The position numbers and the translations under genes are program-made. The notes beneath the pieces are model-generated. The model searched no databases. It worked only from the letters and a program-made list of their open reading frames with translations, and was not told where the DNA came from. Below are positions 14,652-22,755 of a stretch of 23,943 bases of DNA, piece by piece. How positions within the stretch are numbered: the stretch's first letter is position 1; each line of letters opens with the position of its first letter. The stretch is taken from positions 1 to 23,943 of the forward strand of contig JAYGEA010000355.1 in assembly GCA_046582635.1 (NCBI GenBank), read 5' to 3'. This stretch comes from GCA-2731375 sp046582635 (GTDB taxonomy: Bacteria; Pseudomonadota; Alphaproteobacteria; GCA-2731375).

Positions 14652-15599
14652 ATGCAATTCTCGTTTCGTATCCCCAACGCCGATTATCTTGGCTTCCCCG
14701 CGACGCCCGAGGCTATTTTGACGGCGACCCAGCGGGCCGAGGCCCTTGGCTATGACGCGGTACTGCTGAACGATCATCTGATCATGAAAGGCGCGCCTGA
14801 AGTGGTCGCCTCCTGGGGCAACGTTTATGAACCCCTGACCACCATGGCCTACCTGGCCGGCAAGACGGAACGGATCAAGCTGGCCACCTCGGTGCTGATC
14901 CTGCCCCACCGCAACCCAATCCTGACCGCCAAGACCGTGGCCACCCTGGATCAGTTCTCCAATGGCCGGGTCATCCTGGGCGTCGGTGCCGGCTGGGTCG
15001 AAAGCGAGTTCGCCGCCCTGGCGGTGAATTTCGCGGACCGGGGCGCCCGCACGGATGAGTACCTGCGCGTCTGCCAGGCCTGCTGGTCCCCCGACCCGGT
15101 CTCGTTCGCGGGAACTTATCATCAGTTCGAGGATATGCACTGCTCACCGAAACCCGTGCAGCAGCCCCATCCCGCCATCTGGATCGGCGGTTCCTCCAAG
15201 GCCGCCCTGCGCCGGGCCGCCGAATTCGCCACCATCTGGCAACCAGTGCCCACGCCGCTGGAAGCCTTGCTGGAACACAAAGCCAATCTGTTGAAGGCCT
15301 GCGAGAAAATCGGCCGCGCCACGCCGCCAGAGATCCGCATGAGCTTCCGCATTAATTTTGCCGACATCACCAGCAAGGCCCCAACGGGCCCCGACGGCAA
15401 CCGGTTGACTGGCCACGGCAGTGTCGAGGATGTAGCCAGCGAAATCGCTAAATACCGCGATGCGGCCGGCCTGGATCAGTTCCAGCTCAACTTCAACGGC
15501 TGCGGCAGCCTGGCGCAGCTTGAAGCGTCCATGACGCTGTTCATGGAGCAGGTGAGGCCGGCTGTGGAGGGCCTAAATCAAAGCCGTCCCCCCGCTTGA
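14652..15599 (+). CDS. Luciferase-like (LLM class) flavin/F420-dependent oxidoreductase
   Basis: TIM-barrel enzyme of the bacterial luciferase-like superfamily, 315 aa. Visible family marks are the FRIPNADYLG opening, LGYDAVLLNDHL, the TSVLILPHRNPILTAK strand, the NGRVILGVGAGW flavin/F420-phosphate segment and HPAIWIGGSSKAALRRAA. The class is usually annotated F420-dependent (TIGR03619-like). In alphaproteobacteria, where F420 is not general, many members use FMN instead, so the cofactor is open. ATG 14652 is preferred to GTG 14649, with GAGG 7-8 bases upstream. It follows the SDR by 14 bases and is clearly in the same transcript. Its stop codon lies inside the -35 box of the ffh promoter. 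The substrate is unknown; a monooxygenase or dehydrogenase step in the same pathway as its neighbours is likely. Confidence 0.85.
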   Translation: MQFSFRIPNADYLGFPATPEAILTATQRAEALGYDAVLLNDHLIMKGAPEVVASWGNVYEPLTTMAYLAGKTERIKLATSVLILPHRNPILTAKTVATLDQFSNGRVILGVGAGWVESEFAALAVNFADRGARTDEYLRVCQACWSPDPVSFAGTYHQFEDMHCSPKPVQQPHPAIWIGGSSKAALRRAAEFATIWQPVPTPLEALLEHKANLLKACEKIGRATPPEIRMSFRINFADITSKAPTGPDGNRLTGHGSVEDVASEIAKYRDAAGLDQFQLNFNGCGSLAQLEASMTLFMEQVRPAVEGLNQSRPPA

Positions 15600-15624
15600 C
15601 AGCCACCCCCATTGCGCCTAAAAC
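15596..15624 (+). promoter_or_regulatory. Sigma70-type promoter for ffh and the ribosomal operon
   Basis: TTGACA (15596-15601), a 17-base spacer and TAAAAC (15619-15624) give a perfect -35 and a 4/6 -10. Transcription would start near 15631, leaving a leader of about 105 bases before the ffh ATG. The TGA stop of the preceding gene (15597-15599) is part of the -35 box. No terminator separates the two units. Confidence 0.65.
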
Positions 15625-15736
15625 CCGCCCTGATCGCGGCTTGCGCATATATTGGGCGTGCGGCCCGGTTGTAACTGTATGAGAGACCTTTTACCCGTGA
15701 GCCCAATCACGGCATCTGAAGGGACGATAACGGCTG

Positions 15737-17128
15737 ATGTTCGATAGCCTGACAGACCGTCTGGGAACGGTATTCGACAAGCTTACCCGGCGCGGGGCGC
15801 TGAGCGAGAGTGATGTCGATGCGGCCCTGCGCGAAGTGCGCCAGGCCCTGTTGGAGGCAGACGTCGCCCTGCCCGTGGCCCGGGACTTCATCAAAACGGT
15901 TCGCGAACGCGCCGTCGGCGAGGAAGTCGTCAAAAGCGTGACGCCGGGCCAGATGGTGGTCAAGATCGTCAACGACGCCCTGGTCGAGACCCTGGGTTCG
16001 GAAGCCGTCGAAATCAATCTCAACGCCGTGCCGCCCGCGCCGATCCTGATGGTCGGCCTGCAGGGCTCTGGCAAAACCACGACCACGGCCAAGCTGGCCA
16101 AGCGCCTGGTGGAGCGGGACAAGAAAAAGGTCCTGATGGCCTCCCTCGACACCCGCCGTCCGGCGGCCATGGAACAGCTTAAAGTTCTGGGCCAACAAAT
16201 CAGCGTGCCGACCCTGCCCTTCGTCGAGGGCCAGAACCCCGTCGATATCGCCAAGCGGGCCATGCAGGCGGCCAAGCTGCAAGGCTTTGACATCATCCTG
16301 CTGGATACCGCCGGGCGCATGCATGTGGACGAGGCCCTGATGGCCGAGGTCAAGGCCGTGCAAGCTGTAGCGAATCCGGTGGAAACCCTGCTGGTGGCAG
16401 ACAGCCTGACCGGCCAGGACGCGGTCAATGTGGCGGAACAGTTTAACAAGCGGCTGAATTTAACCGGCATTGTGCTGACCCGGATCGACGGCGACGGCCG
16501 GGGCGGCGCCGCGCTTTCCATGCGCGCCGTGACCGGCTGTCCCATCAAGTTGCTGGGCGTCGGCGAAAAGCTGGACGAGCTGGAGACCTTCCATCCCGAC
16601 CGCATTGCCTCGCGCATTCTTGGCATGGGCGACGTTGTCTCCCTGGTGGAAAAAGCCACCGAAAACATTGACGAAGAGCAAGCCGAGCAACTGGCCAAAA
16701 AGATCCAAAAAGGCCAGTTCGACCTGAACGACCTGCTGGATCAGTTGCGGCAGATCTCCAAAATGGGCGGCCTGGACGGCCTGATGGCCATGCTGCCCGG
16801 CGTCGGCAAGATGAAAAAGCAAATAGCTGCCGCCAACATCGATGCCAAACTGATCAAGCGCCAGGAAGCCATCATTTTGTCCATGACGGCGGAAGAACGC
16901 CTGAAACCGAAAGTCATCCACGCCTCGCGCAAGAAACGCATCGCGGCGGGCTCGGGCACCTCGGTACAGGAAGTGAACCGGCTGTTGAAGCAGTTTAAAC
17001 AGATGTCCGGAATGATGAAAAAAGTCTCCAAAATGGGCAAAAAAGGCATGCTGCGCGGCGGCCTGCCGGGCCTGGGGGGCCGCATGCCCAATATGCCCGG
17101 CATGCAGGGCATGCTGCCGCCGCGATAG
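15737..17128 (+). CDS. ffh: Signal recognition particle protein Ffh (SRP54)
   Basis: GTPase that binds signal sequences of membrane proteins with 4.5S RNA and docks with FtsY. The N-domain four-helix bundle is at residues 1-95, followed by the G-domain with GLQGSGKTT at 107-115, DTRRPAA at 138-144, DTAGR at 190-194 and TRIDGDGRGG. The methionine-rich M-domain runs from about 300 to 463, with its RNA-binding segment around RIAAGSGTSVQEVNRL. The tail is rich in Met, Gly and Pro (LPGLGGRMPNMPGMQGM), as usual. Length 463 is normal. Its 4.5S RNA gene is not in the window. It heads the operon ffh-rpsP-rimM-trmD-rplS. Confidence 0.98.
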   Translation: MFDSLTDRLGTVFDKLTRRGALSESDVDAALREVRQALLEADVALPVARDFIKTVRERAVGEEVVKSVTPGQMVVKIVNDALVETLGSEAVEINLNAVPPAPILMVGLQGSGKTTTTAKLAKRLVERDKKKVLMASLDTRRPAAMEQLKVLGQQISVPTLPFVEGQNPVDIAKRAMQAAKLQGFDIILLDTAGRMHVDEALMAEVKAVQAVANPVETLLVADSLTGQDAVNVAEQFNKRLNLTGIVLTRIDGDGRGGAALSMRAVTGCPIKLLGVGEKLDELETFHPDRIASRILGMGDVVSLVEKATENIDEEQAEQLAKKIQKGQFDLNDLLDQLRQISKMGGLDGLMAMLPGVGKMKKQIAAANIDAKLIKRQEAIILSMTAEERLKPKVIHASRKKRIAAGSGTSVQEVNRLLKQFKQMSGMMKKVSKMGKKGMLRGGLPGLGGRMPNMPGMQGMLPPR

Positions 17129-17189
17129 CGGAAACCATTACCAAACAGAATTCGAATTTGACCAAATAGCGAAGAAACAGGAACAGACC

Positions 17190-17606
17190 ATGTCATTGAA
17201 AATCAGACTGGCCCGCGGCGGGGCAAAAAAGCGGCCGCATTATCGTATTGTCGTGGCGGACAGCCGCATGCCCCGCGACGGCCGCTACATCGAACGGTTG
17301 GGCACCTATGATCCCCTGCTGGCCAAGGACAACGAAAATCGTGTCGATCTGAAGGAAGAGCGCATCCGCTATTGGCTGAGCAAGGGCGCAAAGCCCACCG
17401 ATCGCGTGGCCCGGTTCCTTGGCACGGCAGAAATCATCCCCATGCCGGCCCAACGCCATAACCCGGAAAAGGCCAAGCCAAAGGCCAAGGCCCAGGAACG
17501 TCTGGCGGCGGCGGCGGAAGCGGCCGAGGCAGCCAAGGCTGAGTCGGCGGCGCCTGCCGAAGCGCCCGCCGAAACACCTGCGGAGGACGCGCCCACGGAG
17601 GCGTAA
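17190..17606 (+). CDS. rpsP: 30S ribosomal protein S16
   Basis: Ribosomal protein S16, essential for 30S assembly. The core, about residues 1-80, is clear: MSLKIRLARGGAKKRPHYRI, then SRMPRDGRYIERLGTYDPL, and RIRYWLSKGAKPTDRVARFL. Beyond it a low-complexity tail of about 55 residues of Ala, Glu, Lys and Pro extends the protein to 138 aa (E. coli 82). Such tails are common in alphaproteobacterial S16 but their length varies. ATG 17190 has AGGA 7-8 bases upstream. The gap after ffh is 61 bases and to rimM 38 bases. Confidence 0.97.
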   Translation: MSLKIRLARGGAKKRPHYRIVVADSRMPRDGRYIERLGTYDPLLAKDNENRVDLKEERIRYWLSKGAKPTDRVARFLGTAEIIPMPAQRHNPEKAKPKAKAQERLAAAAEAAEAAKAESAAPAEAPAETPAEDAPTEA

Positions 17607-17644
17607 TTCCGCCGCCGGGCCGGCTCGGAAATGGGGTCAAGGGC

Positions 17645-18187
17645 ATGACGGACGAACGCCTGCTGTTGGGCGAAATTGTCGCCGCCCACGGCATCAAGGG
17701 CCTGGTCAAGGTGCGCAGCTTCACCGAGGTGCCGGTGGATGTTGTCGCCTACGGGCCATTGCGCGACGGCTCCGGACGGCAAGTCAGCCTGTCGCTCAAG
17801 GGCCCCACGAAGGGTGGTCTGTTGGCTGCGGTGCCAGGTGTCTCCAACCGCAACGAGGCGGAGGCTTTAAAAGGCACGCAGCTATTTGTAGACCGGGCCG
17901 TGTTGCCGGACCTGGAGGACGGGGAAGACGAATTCTACCATGCCGATCTGATCGGCCTGACGGTTGAACTGCCCGATGGCGCGGCTTTCGGCAGGGTCAA
18001 GGCGATGCATGATTTCGGCGCCGGCACGCTGCTGGAAATTCAGCCGGCGGCATCGAGCGAAAGCATCATGGTGTCGTTTGACAAGGATATGGTGCCACGC
18101 GTGGATCTGGCCCAGGGGCGGAGCGAAGGGCGGGTTGTGATCGCTGATGCCGCCATTCATATGAACGATGGCGATGGCGATGAATGA
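17645..18187 (+). CDS. rimM: Ribosome maturation factor RimM
   Basis: Assembly factor that binds S19 and helps mature the 30S head. The N-terminal beta-barrel (about residues 1-90) opens LLLGEIVAAHGIKGLVKVRSF, and the C-terminal PRC barrel (about 95-175) has DEFYHADLIGLTVEL and the G-x-V segment AFGRVKAMHDFGAGTLLEI. Length 180 is normal. ATG 17645 fits the family. It overlaps the trmD start region by up to 20 bases, so translation of the two is coupled. Confidence 0.95.
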   Translation: MTDERLLLGEIVAAHGIKGLVKVRSFTEVPVDVVAYGPLRDGSGRQVSLSLKGPTKGGLLAAVPGVSNRNEAEALKGTQLFVDRAVLPDLEDGEDEFYHADLIGLTVELPDGAAFGRVKAMHDFGAGTLLEIQPAASSESIMVSFDKDMVPRVDLAQGRSEGRVVIADAAIHMNDGDGDE

Positions 18188-18896
18188 GGAGAAAATTTGG
18201 TCCGCGACGGTCCTGACCCTGTTTCCGGAGATGTTTCCCGGCCCCTTGGGGCAAAGTTTGGCTGGAAATGCCCTAAAAAACGGCATTTGGGGCCTGGAAA
18301 CGGTAGACATTCGGAGCTTTGCGCGCGATAAACACCGCTCCGTGGACGATGCCCCTTTTGGCGGCGGTCCCGGCATGGTTATGCGGGCGGATGTTCTGGC
18401 GGACGCGGTTGATGATGTCGGTTCGAAAACCGGCCGGATCATCTACCTAAGCCCGCGAGGGCGGCGGTTGGATCAGGCCCTGGCGCGGGAGTTGGCGGAA
18501 CAGGACGGCGTGGTCTTGGTTTGCGGGCGGTTCGAGGGGATCGATCAAAGGGTCCTTGACGGCCGCGAGATAGAGGAAGTCAGCGTCGGCGACTATGTGC
18601 TGTCGGGGGGCGAGACGGCGGCGCTGGTTCTGCTGGACGCGGTCGTTAGGTTGCTGCCCGGCGTCATAGGCGATGCAGCGGCGCTGGATGAAGAGAGTTT
18701 TGCCCACGGGTTATTGGAATACCCCCAATATACCCGGCCCCAGGTTTGGGAAGGGCGGAAGGTGCCGGAGGTCTTGACCTCGGGTCACCACGAGAAGATC
18801 AGGGCCTGGCGCTTGGCGCGGGCCGAGGAATTGACCAAGGCGCGACGGCCGGACCTGTGGGACCGGTACCGAAGTGCCGCTAAATCGCGAGGCTAG
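18168..18896 (+). CDS. trmD: tRNA (guanine37-N1)-methyltransferase TrmD
   Basis: SPOUT-class enzyme that makes m1G37 in tRNAs with G36, preventing frameshifts; essential in most bacteria. Motifs in order: VLTLFPEMFPGPLGQSL near the N-terminus, DDAPFGGGPGMVM, LSPRGRRLDQ, CGRFEGIDQR, then the trefoil-knot SAM site EEVSVGDYVLSGGETAA, and the C-terminal segment with GLLEYPQYTRP. The product is 242 aa from ATG 18168. Two further in-frame ATGs (18174, 18180) follow because the codons repeat ATGGCG, and MNEEKIWSATVL from 18180 is the most family-like opening. All lie inside the end of rimM. The stop is 4 bases before rplS. Confidence 0.97.
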   Translation: MAMAMNEEKIWSATVLTLFPEMFPGPLGQSLAGNALKNGIWGLETVDIRSFARDKHRSVDDAPFGGGPGMVMRADVLADAVDDVGSKTGRIIYLSPRGRRLDQALARELAEQDGVVLVCGRFEGIDQRVLDGREIEEVSVGDYVLSGGETAALVLLDAVVRLLPGVIGDAAALDEESFAHGLLEYPQYTRPQVWEGRKVPEVLTSGHHEKIRAWRLARAEELTKARRPDLWDRYRSAAKSRG

Positions 18897-18900
18897 TGCG

Positions 18901-19320
18901 ATGAATTTGTTGCAGAAGTTTGAGATGGGCCAACTAGAGGCCCGGAAGTCAGAATATGAAGTGCCCAGCTTCGCCCCCGGCGACAGCGTGCGCGTCAACG
19001 TCAAGGTGATCGAGGGCACGCGGGAGCGGGTCCAGGCCTTTGAAGGGGTCTGTATCGCCATCAAGCAGGCGGGGATCAACTCTTCATTCACGGTGCGGAA
19101 GATTTCCTATGGCGAAGGTGTGGAACGTGTTTTCCCCATGCATTCACCGCGCATCGACAGTATCGACGTGGTGCGTCGGGGCCGGGTACGCCGGGCCAAG
19201 CTGTATTACCTGCGCGGCCTGACAGGCAAGCGGGCCCGCATCGCGGAAAAGGTCGATCACCGCCGCCCCGTCAAGGTCAAGGGCAAGGCCAAAGGCAAGG
19301 CCCAGGCCAAAAGCCAGTAG
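18901..19320 (+). CDS. rplS: 50S ribosomal protein L19
   Basis: Ribosomal protein L19, at the 30S-50S interface. The core has FAPGDSVRVNVKVIEGTRER, VQAFEGVCIAIKQ, SYGEGVERVFPMHSPRIDSI and KLYYLRGLTGKRARI, all family signatures. It is 139 aa, with a basic Lys/Gly/Ala tail (VKGKAKGKAQAKSQ). ATG 18901 has GAGG 8 bases upstream and is the family start; the frame is open further up into trmD but that extension is spurious. Last gene of the operon, followed by a strong terminator. Confidence 0.97.
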   Translation: MNLLQKFEMGQLEARKSEYEVPSFAPGDSVRVNVKVIEGTRERVQAFEGVCIAIKQAGINSSFTVRKISYGEGVERVFPMHSPRIDSIDVVRRGRVRRAKLYYLRGLTGKRARIAEKVDHRRPVKVKGKAKGKAQAKSQ

Positions 19321-19331
19321 AGTTTCGAATG

Positions 19332-19360
19332 AGGGCGCGACCAATCGTTGCGCCCTTTTT
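19332..19360 (+). terminator. Intrinsic terminator after rplS
   Basis: A 9-bp stem (GGGCGCGAC 19333-19341 with GTTGCGCCC 19347-19355, one G-U pair), a 5-base loop and a run of five T (19356-19360) end the ffh-rplS operon 12 bases after the rplS stop. Confidence 0.9.
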
Positions 19361-19429
19361 CAGTTTAGGTCGGTTGGGCGCGCCGAACGCCGGTCGCGTC
19401 CATTTTAACAATTTGGGGGAGGCTGAGCC

Positions 19430-20833
19430 ATGGCTGGCAAGACGCTGTACGACAAAATCTGGGACGCCCATCTGGTCGATCAACAGGACGACGGCGCCTG
19501 CGTAATTTATGTGGACCGCCATTTGGTGCATGAAGTCACCTCGCCGCAGGCCTTTGAAGGGCTGCGCGCGGCGGGCCGCAAGGTCCACCGCCTGGATGCC
19601 ACCCTGGCCGTGGCCGATCACAACATTCCCACCATTAACCGGGACCAGGGCATCCAGGAGCCGGAGAGCAAGCTGCAGGTGGATACCCTGGAAGCCAATG
19701 TCGCCGAATTCAACGTGCCCTATTTCCCCATCGACGATCCCCGCCAGGGCATTGTGCATATCATCGGGCCGGAACAGGGTTTCACCCAGCCGGGCATGGT
19801 CATCGTCTGCGGCGACAGCCATACCGCCACGCACGGGGCATTTGGCGCCTTGGCGTTTGGCATCGGCACCTCGGAAGTGGAGCATGTGCTGGCTACCCAG
19901 ACCTTGATCCAGCAGCGTTCCAAAAACATGCGCATCGATGTGAACGGTGACCTGCCCCTGGGCTGCACCGGCAAGGACCTGATCCTGGCCATCATCCGCA
20001 AGATCGGCACGGCGGGTGGCACGGGCTGCGTTGTCGAATACACCGGCGATGCCATCCGGGCCCTGTCCATGGAAGGGCGCATGACGGTCTGCAACATGTC
20101 GATCGAGGGCGGCGCCCGCGGCGGCCTGATCGCCGCCGACGAAACCACCTTCGAATATATGAAGGGCCGCGCCATGGGGCCCAAGGCGGGCCAGTACGAG
20201 GCGGCGGTCAGCTACTGGAAAACCTTCCACACGGACGCCGACGCGGTCTTTGATATTGATGTCTCCCTGGATGTCTCGGATTTGATCCCGCAAGTGACCT
20301 GGGGCACCTCGCCCGAAAACGTAGCCGATATTACCGGCAATGTGCCCCTGCTGGATCAGGCCCGTGATGACAACCAGCGCGCCGCCTGGGAACGTTCCCT
20401 GGAATACATGGGCCTGGAAGCGGGCACGGCGATGTCCGACATCACCATCGACAAGGCCTTCATCGGGTCCTGCACCAATGGCCGCATCGAAGACATCCGC
20501 GCCGCGGCCGCTGTCGCCAAGGGGCGCAAGGTGGCGGACGGCGTACATGCCATGGTGGTGCCGGGCTCCGGCCTGGTCAAACATCAGGCCGAGCAAGAAG
20601 GCTTGGACAAAATCCTGATCGAGGCCGGATTTGAATGGCGCGATGCGGGCTGCTCCATGTGCCTGGCCATGAACGCGGATCGGCTGGAGGAGGGCGAACG
20701 TTGCGCCTCCACCTCGAACCGGAATTTCGAAGGCCGCCAGGGCTACGGCGGGCGCACCCACCTGGTCAGCCCGGCCATGGCCGCCGCCGCCGCCATCGCC
20801 GGTCATTTGACCGACGTGCGCGACTTGGCCTAG
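19430..20833 (+). CDS. leuC: 3-isopropylmalate dehydratase large subunit
   Basis: Aconitase-family enzyme that, with LeuD, isomerises 2-isopropylmalate to 3-isopropylmalate in leucine synthesis. The [4Fe-4S] ligands are Cys348 (FIGSCTNGR), Cys408 and Cys411 (AGCSMCLAMN). Other marks are VADHNIPT at 61-68 and CGDSHTATHGAFG at 127-139. Length 467 is normal (E. coli 466). A strong ribosome site, GGGGGAGG, lies about 7 bases before the ATG. First gene of leuCDB. The gap after the rplS terminator holds no leader peptide or attenuator that I can see, and no convincing promoter. Confidence 0.98.
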   Translation: MAGKTLYDKIWDAHLVDQQDDGACVIYVDRHLVHEVTSPQAFEGLRAAGRKVHRLDATLAVADHNIPTINRDQGIQEPESKLQVDTLEANVAEFNVPYFPIDDPRQGIVHIIGPEQGFTQPGMVIVCGDSHTATHGAFGALAFGIGTSEVEHVLATQTLIQQRSKNMRIDVNGDLPLGCTGKDLILAIIRKIGTAGGTGCVVEYTGDAIRALSMEGRMTVCNMSIEGGARGGLIAADETTFEYMKGRAMGPKAGQYEAAVSYWKTFHTDADAVFDIDVSLDVSDLIPQVTWGTSPENVADITGNVPLLDQARDDNQRAAWERSLEYMGLEAGTAMSDITIDKAFIGSCTNGRIEDIRAAAAVAKGRKVADGVHAMVVPGSGLVKHQAEQEGLDKILIEAGFEWRDAGCSMCLAMNADRLEEGERCASTSNRNFEGRQGYGGRTHLVSPAMAAAAAIAGHLTDVRDLA

Positions 20834-20848
20834 GAGAAAGCATTCATC

Positions 20849-21472
20849 ATGGAAAAGTTCAAAACCGTCAGCGGTGTTGCCGCTCCAATGCGCGGCATCA
20901 ATATCGACACCGACAAGATCATCCCCAAACATTACCTGAAAACCATTCAGCGGGCCGGCCTGGGCAAGCACCTGTTTGCCGAAATGCGCTTTAACCAGGA
21001 CGGCAGCGAAAAAGAAGATTTCGTGCTGAACAAGCCAGCCTACCGCGAGGCGCGGATCCTGGTTGCGGGCGACAACTTCGGCTGCGGCTCCTCCCGCGAG
21101 CATGCCCCCTGGGCGATCCTGGATTTCGGCATCAAATGCGTGATCTCAACCTCGTTTGCCGACATTTTTTATAACAACTGCTTCAAGAACGGTATCCTGC
21201 CCATTAAGGTGACGCCGGAACAGCTGGATCTTTTGTTCGATGACGCGGACCGTGGCGCCAACGCCACCCTGACCGTGGATCTGGAAAGCCAACGGATCAC
21301 CGGGCCCGATGGCGGCGTGGTGAATTTCGAGACGGATGCCTTTCGCAAGCAATGCCTGCTGGAGGGCCTGGACGATATCGGCCAGACCATGCAGCGCAAG
21401 GGCAAGATTGACGACTTCGAAGAGAGGCAGAAAACCGGCCAGCCCTGGCTGTACGGCGACGCGGCGGAATAA
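20849..21472 (+). CDS. leuD: 3-isopropylmalate dehydratase small subunit
   Basis: Swivelling-domain partner of LeuC, 207 aa. The opening MEKFKTVSGVAAPMRGINID, DTDKIIPKHYLK and the active-site GDNFGCGSSREHAPWAI are family signatures. It follows leuC by 15 bases, with TAGGAGAAAG supplying the ribosome site. Length is typical (E. coli 201). Confidence 0.98.
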   Translation: MEKFKTVSGVAAPMRGINIDTDKIIPKHYLKTIQRAGLGKHLFAEMRFNQDGSEKEDFVLNKPAYREARILVAGDNFGCGSSREHAPWAILDFGIKCVISTSFADIFYNNCFKNGILPIKVTPEQLDLLFDDADRGANATLTVDLESQRITGPDGGVVNFETDAFRKQCLLEGLDDIGQTMQRKGKIDDFEERQKTGQPWLYGDAAE

Positions 21473-21504
21473 GCACAAAAACGAGAAGAGTGAGCGAACA
21501 AGAC

Positions 21505-22617
21505 ATGGCCCCCAACAAGACATTGTTGATTCTGCCGGGCGACGGCATCGGACCGGAAGTGATGCACGAAGTGCGCCAGGTGATCGACTGGATGGACAAA
21601 CGCCGCGCCGTCACCTTTGATGTATCCGAAGGCAAGGTCGGCGGCGCCGCCATCGACGCTTCGGGCACGCCCCTGACCGACGAGACCATGGCGGACGCCA
21701 TGGCGGCGGACGCCACCCTGTTGGGCGCCGTGGGAGGGCCTAAATGGGACGACCTGCCGTTCGAACAAAAGCCCGAGCGCGGCCTGTTGCGCCTACGCAA
21801 GGAAATGGATCTGTTCGCCAACCTGCGCCCGGCCATGTGCTTCGATGCCCTGGTGGATGCCTCCACCCTGAAGCCCGAAGTGGTCTCGGGCCTGGACATT
21901 CTGATCATCCGGGAATTGACGGGCGGGGTTTATTTCGGTGAGCCCCGCGGTATCGAAACCCTGCCCGACGGCCAGCGCCGGGGCTTTAATACGCAGACCT
22001 ACACCACCTCGGAAATCCGCCGGGTCGCCGTCCTGGCGTTCGAATTGGCGAAGAAACGCGACAACCGGGTTTGCTCGGTGGAAAAAGCCAATGTTATGGA
22101 ATCCGGCGTTCTGTGGCGGGATGAAGTGACCAAGCTGCACGCGGAATCCTTCGCCGATACGGAATTGAGCCACATGTTCGCCGACAATTGCTCCATGCAA
22201 TTGGTTCGCGACCCCAAGCAGTTCGACGTCATCGTCACCGACAATCTGTTTGGCGACATGTTGTCGGACACGGCCGCCATGTTAACGGGCTCCTTGGGCA
22301 TGCTGCCATCGGCCTCCCTTGGCGCCATGGATCCCACGGGCGCGCGCAAGGCATTGTACGAGCCGGTACACGGCTCCGCGCCCGATATCGCCGGGCAGGC
22401 GCTGGCCAATCCCATTGCCACGCTGCTGAGTTTCGCCATGGGCCTGCGCTATTCGTTCGACCTGGCCGAGGACGCGGATCTGATTGAGCAGGCGGTGGAG
22501 AATGTGTTGGCCGGCGGCCTGCGCACGGCGGATATCATGCAGCCGGGCAAGGCCAAGGTCTCCACCACCGTGATGGGCGAAAGCCTGCTGCGGGAATTGG
22601 ACAAATTGGCGGCATAA
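21505..22617 (+). CDS. leuB: 3-isopropylmalate dehydrogenase
   Basis: NAD-dependent oxidative decarboxylase of the isocitrate/isopropylmalate dehydrogenase family; makes 2-oxoisocaproate, the leucine precursor. LLILPGDGIGPEVM is the N-terminal signature, RELTGGVYFGEPRG holds substrate-binding residues, and DNLFGDMLSDTAAMLTGSLG holds the catalytic and metal-binding Asp residues, followed by the adenine-binding loop EPVHGSAPDIAGQ. From ATG 21505 the product is 370 aa, as in other alphaproteobacteria; an in-frame GTG at 21490 would add five residues and cannot be excluded. Last gene of leuCDB. No clear terminator follows before the tRNA. Confidence 0.97.
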   Translation: MAPNKTLLILPGDGIGPEVMHEVRQVIDWMDKRRAVTFDVSEGKVGGAAIDASGTPLTDETMADAMAADATLLGAVGGPKWDDLPFEQKPERGLLRLRKEMDLFANLRPAMCFDALVDASTLKPEVVSGLDILIIRELTGGVYFGEPRGIETLPDGQRRGFNTQTYTTSEIRRVAVLAFELAKKRDNRVCSVEKANVMESGVLWRDEVTKLHAESFADTELSHMFADNCSMQLVRDPKQFDVIVTDNLFGDMLSDTAAMLTGSLGMLPSASLGAMDPTGARKALYEPVHGSAPDIAGQALANPIATLLSFAMGLRYSFDLAEDADLIEQAVENVLAGGLRTADIMQPGKAKVSTTVMGESLLRELDKLAA

Positions 22618-22632
22618 TTGGACTTGTAGTTG

Positions 22633-22660
22633 TTGACCCACCCCCCGCCGGCGCTATTAT
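22633..22660 (+). promoter_or_regulatory. Sigma70-type promoter of tRNA-Leu
   Basis: TTGACC (22633-22638), a 16-base spacer and TATTAT (22655-22660) match the consensus at 5/6 and 5/6. Transcription would begin near 22667, only a few bases before the mature tRNA end. It suggests the tRNA gene has its own promoter rather than depending on leuCDB. Confidence 0.65.
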
Positions 22661-22669
22661 GCCGGCCGG

Positions 22670-22755
22670 GCCCCTGTGGCGGAATTGGCAGACGCGACAG
22701 ATTCAAAATCTGTTGTCCATAGGACGTCCCCGTTCGAGTCGGGGCAGGGGCACCA
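22670..22755 (+). tRNA. tRNA-Leu(CAA)
   Basis: Complete class II tRNA, 86 bases with an encoded CCA end (22753-22755). The acceptor stem GCCCCTG / CAGGGGC pairs fully. The anticodon stem ACAGA / TCTGT frames the loop TTCAAAA, with anticodon CAA at 22704-22706, which reads UUG. The long variable arm has a GTCC / GGAC stem, and the T arm is CCCCG TTCGAGT CGGGG. Its 3' end is the border to AT-rich DNA, making it a possible integration site. Confidence 0.97.

Noticed and set aside
15691..16698. 335-codon minus-strand ORF opposite ffh
   Set aside because: Low-complexity Ser/Arg/Thr-rich translation antisense to the strongly conserved ffh gene.
19361..19429. Leucine attenuator or leader peptide before leuC
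   Set aside because: The 70-base gap has no run of Leu codons and no alternative hairpins; only the rplS terminator and the leuC ribosome site are seen.
19277..21103. 608-codon minus-strand ORF across rplS, leuC and leuD
   Set aside because: It spans three well-identified genes on the other strand, including the intrinsic terminator, and its translation shows no known domain.
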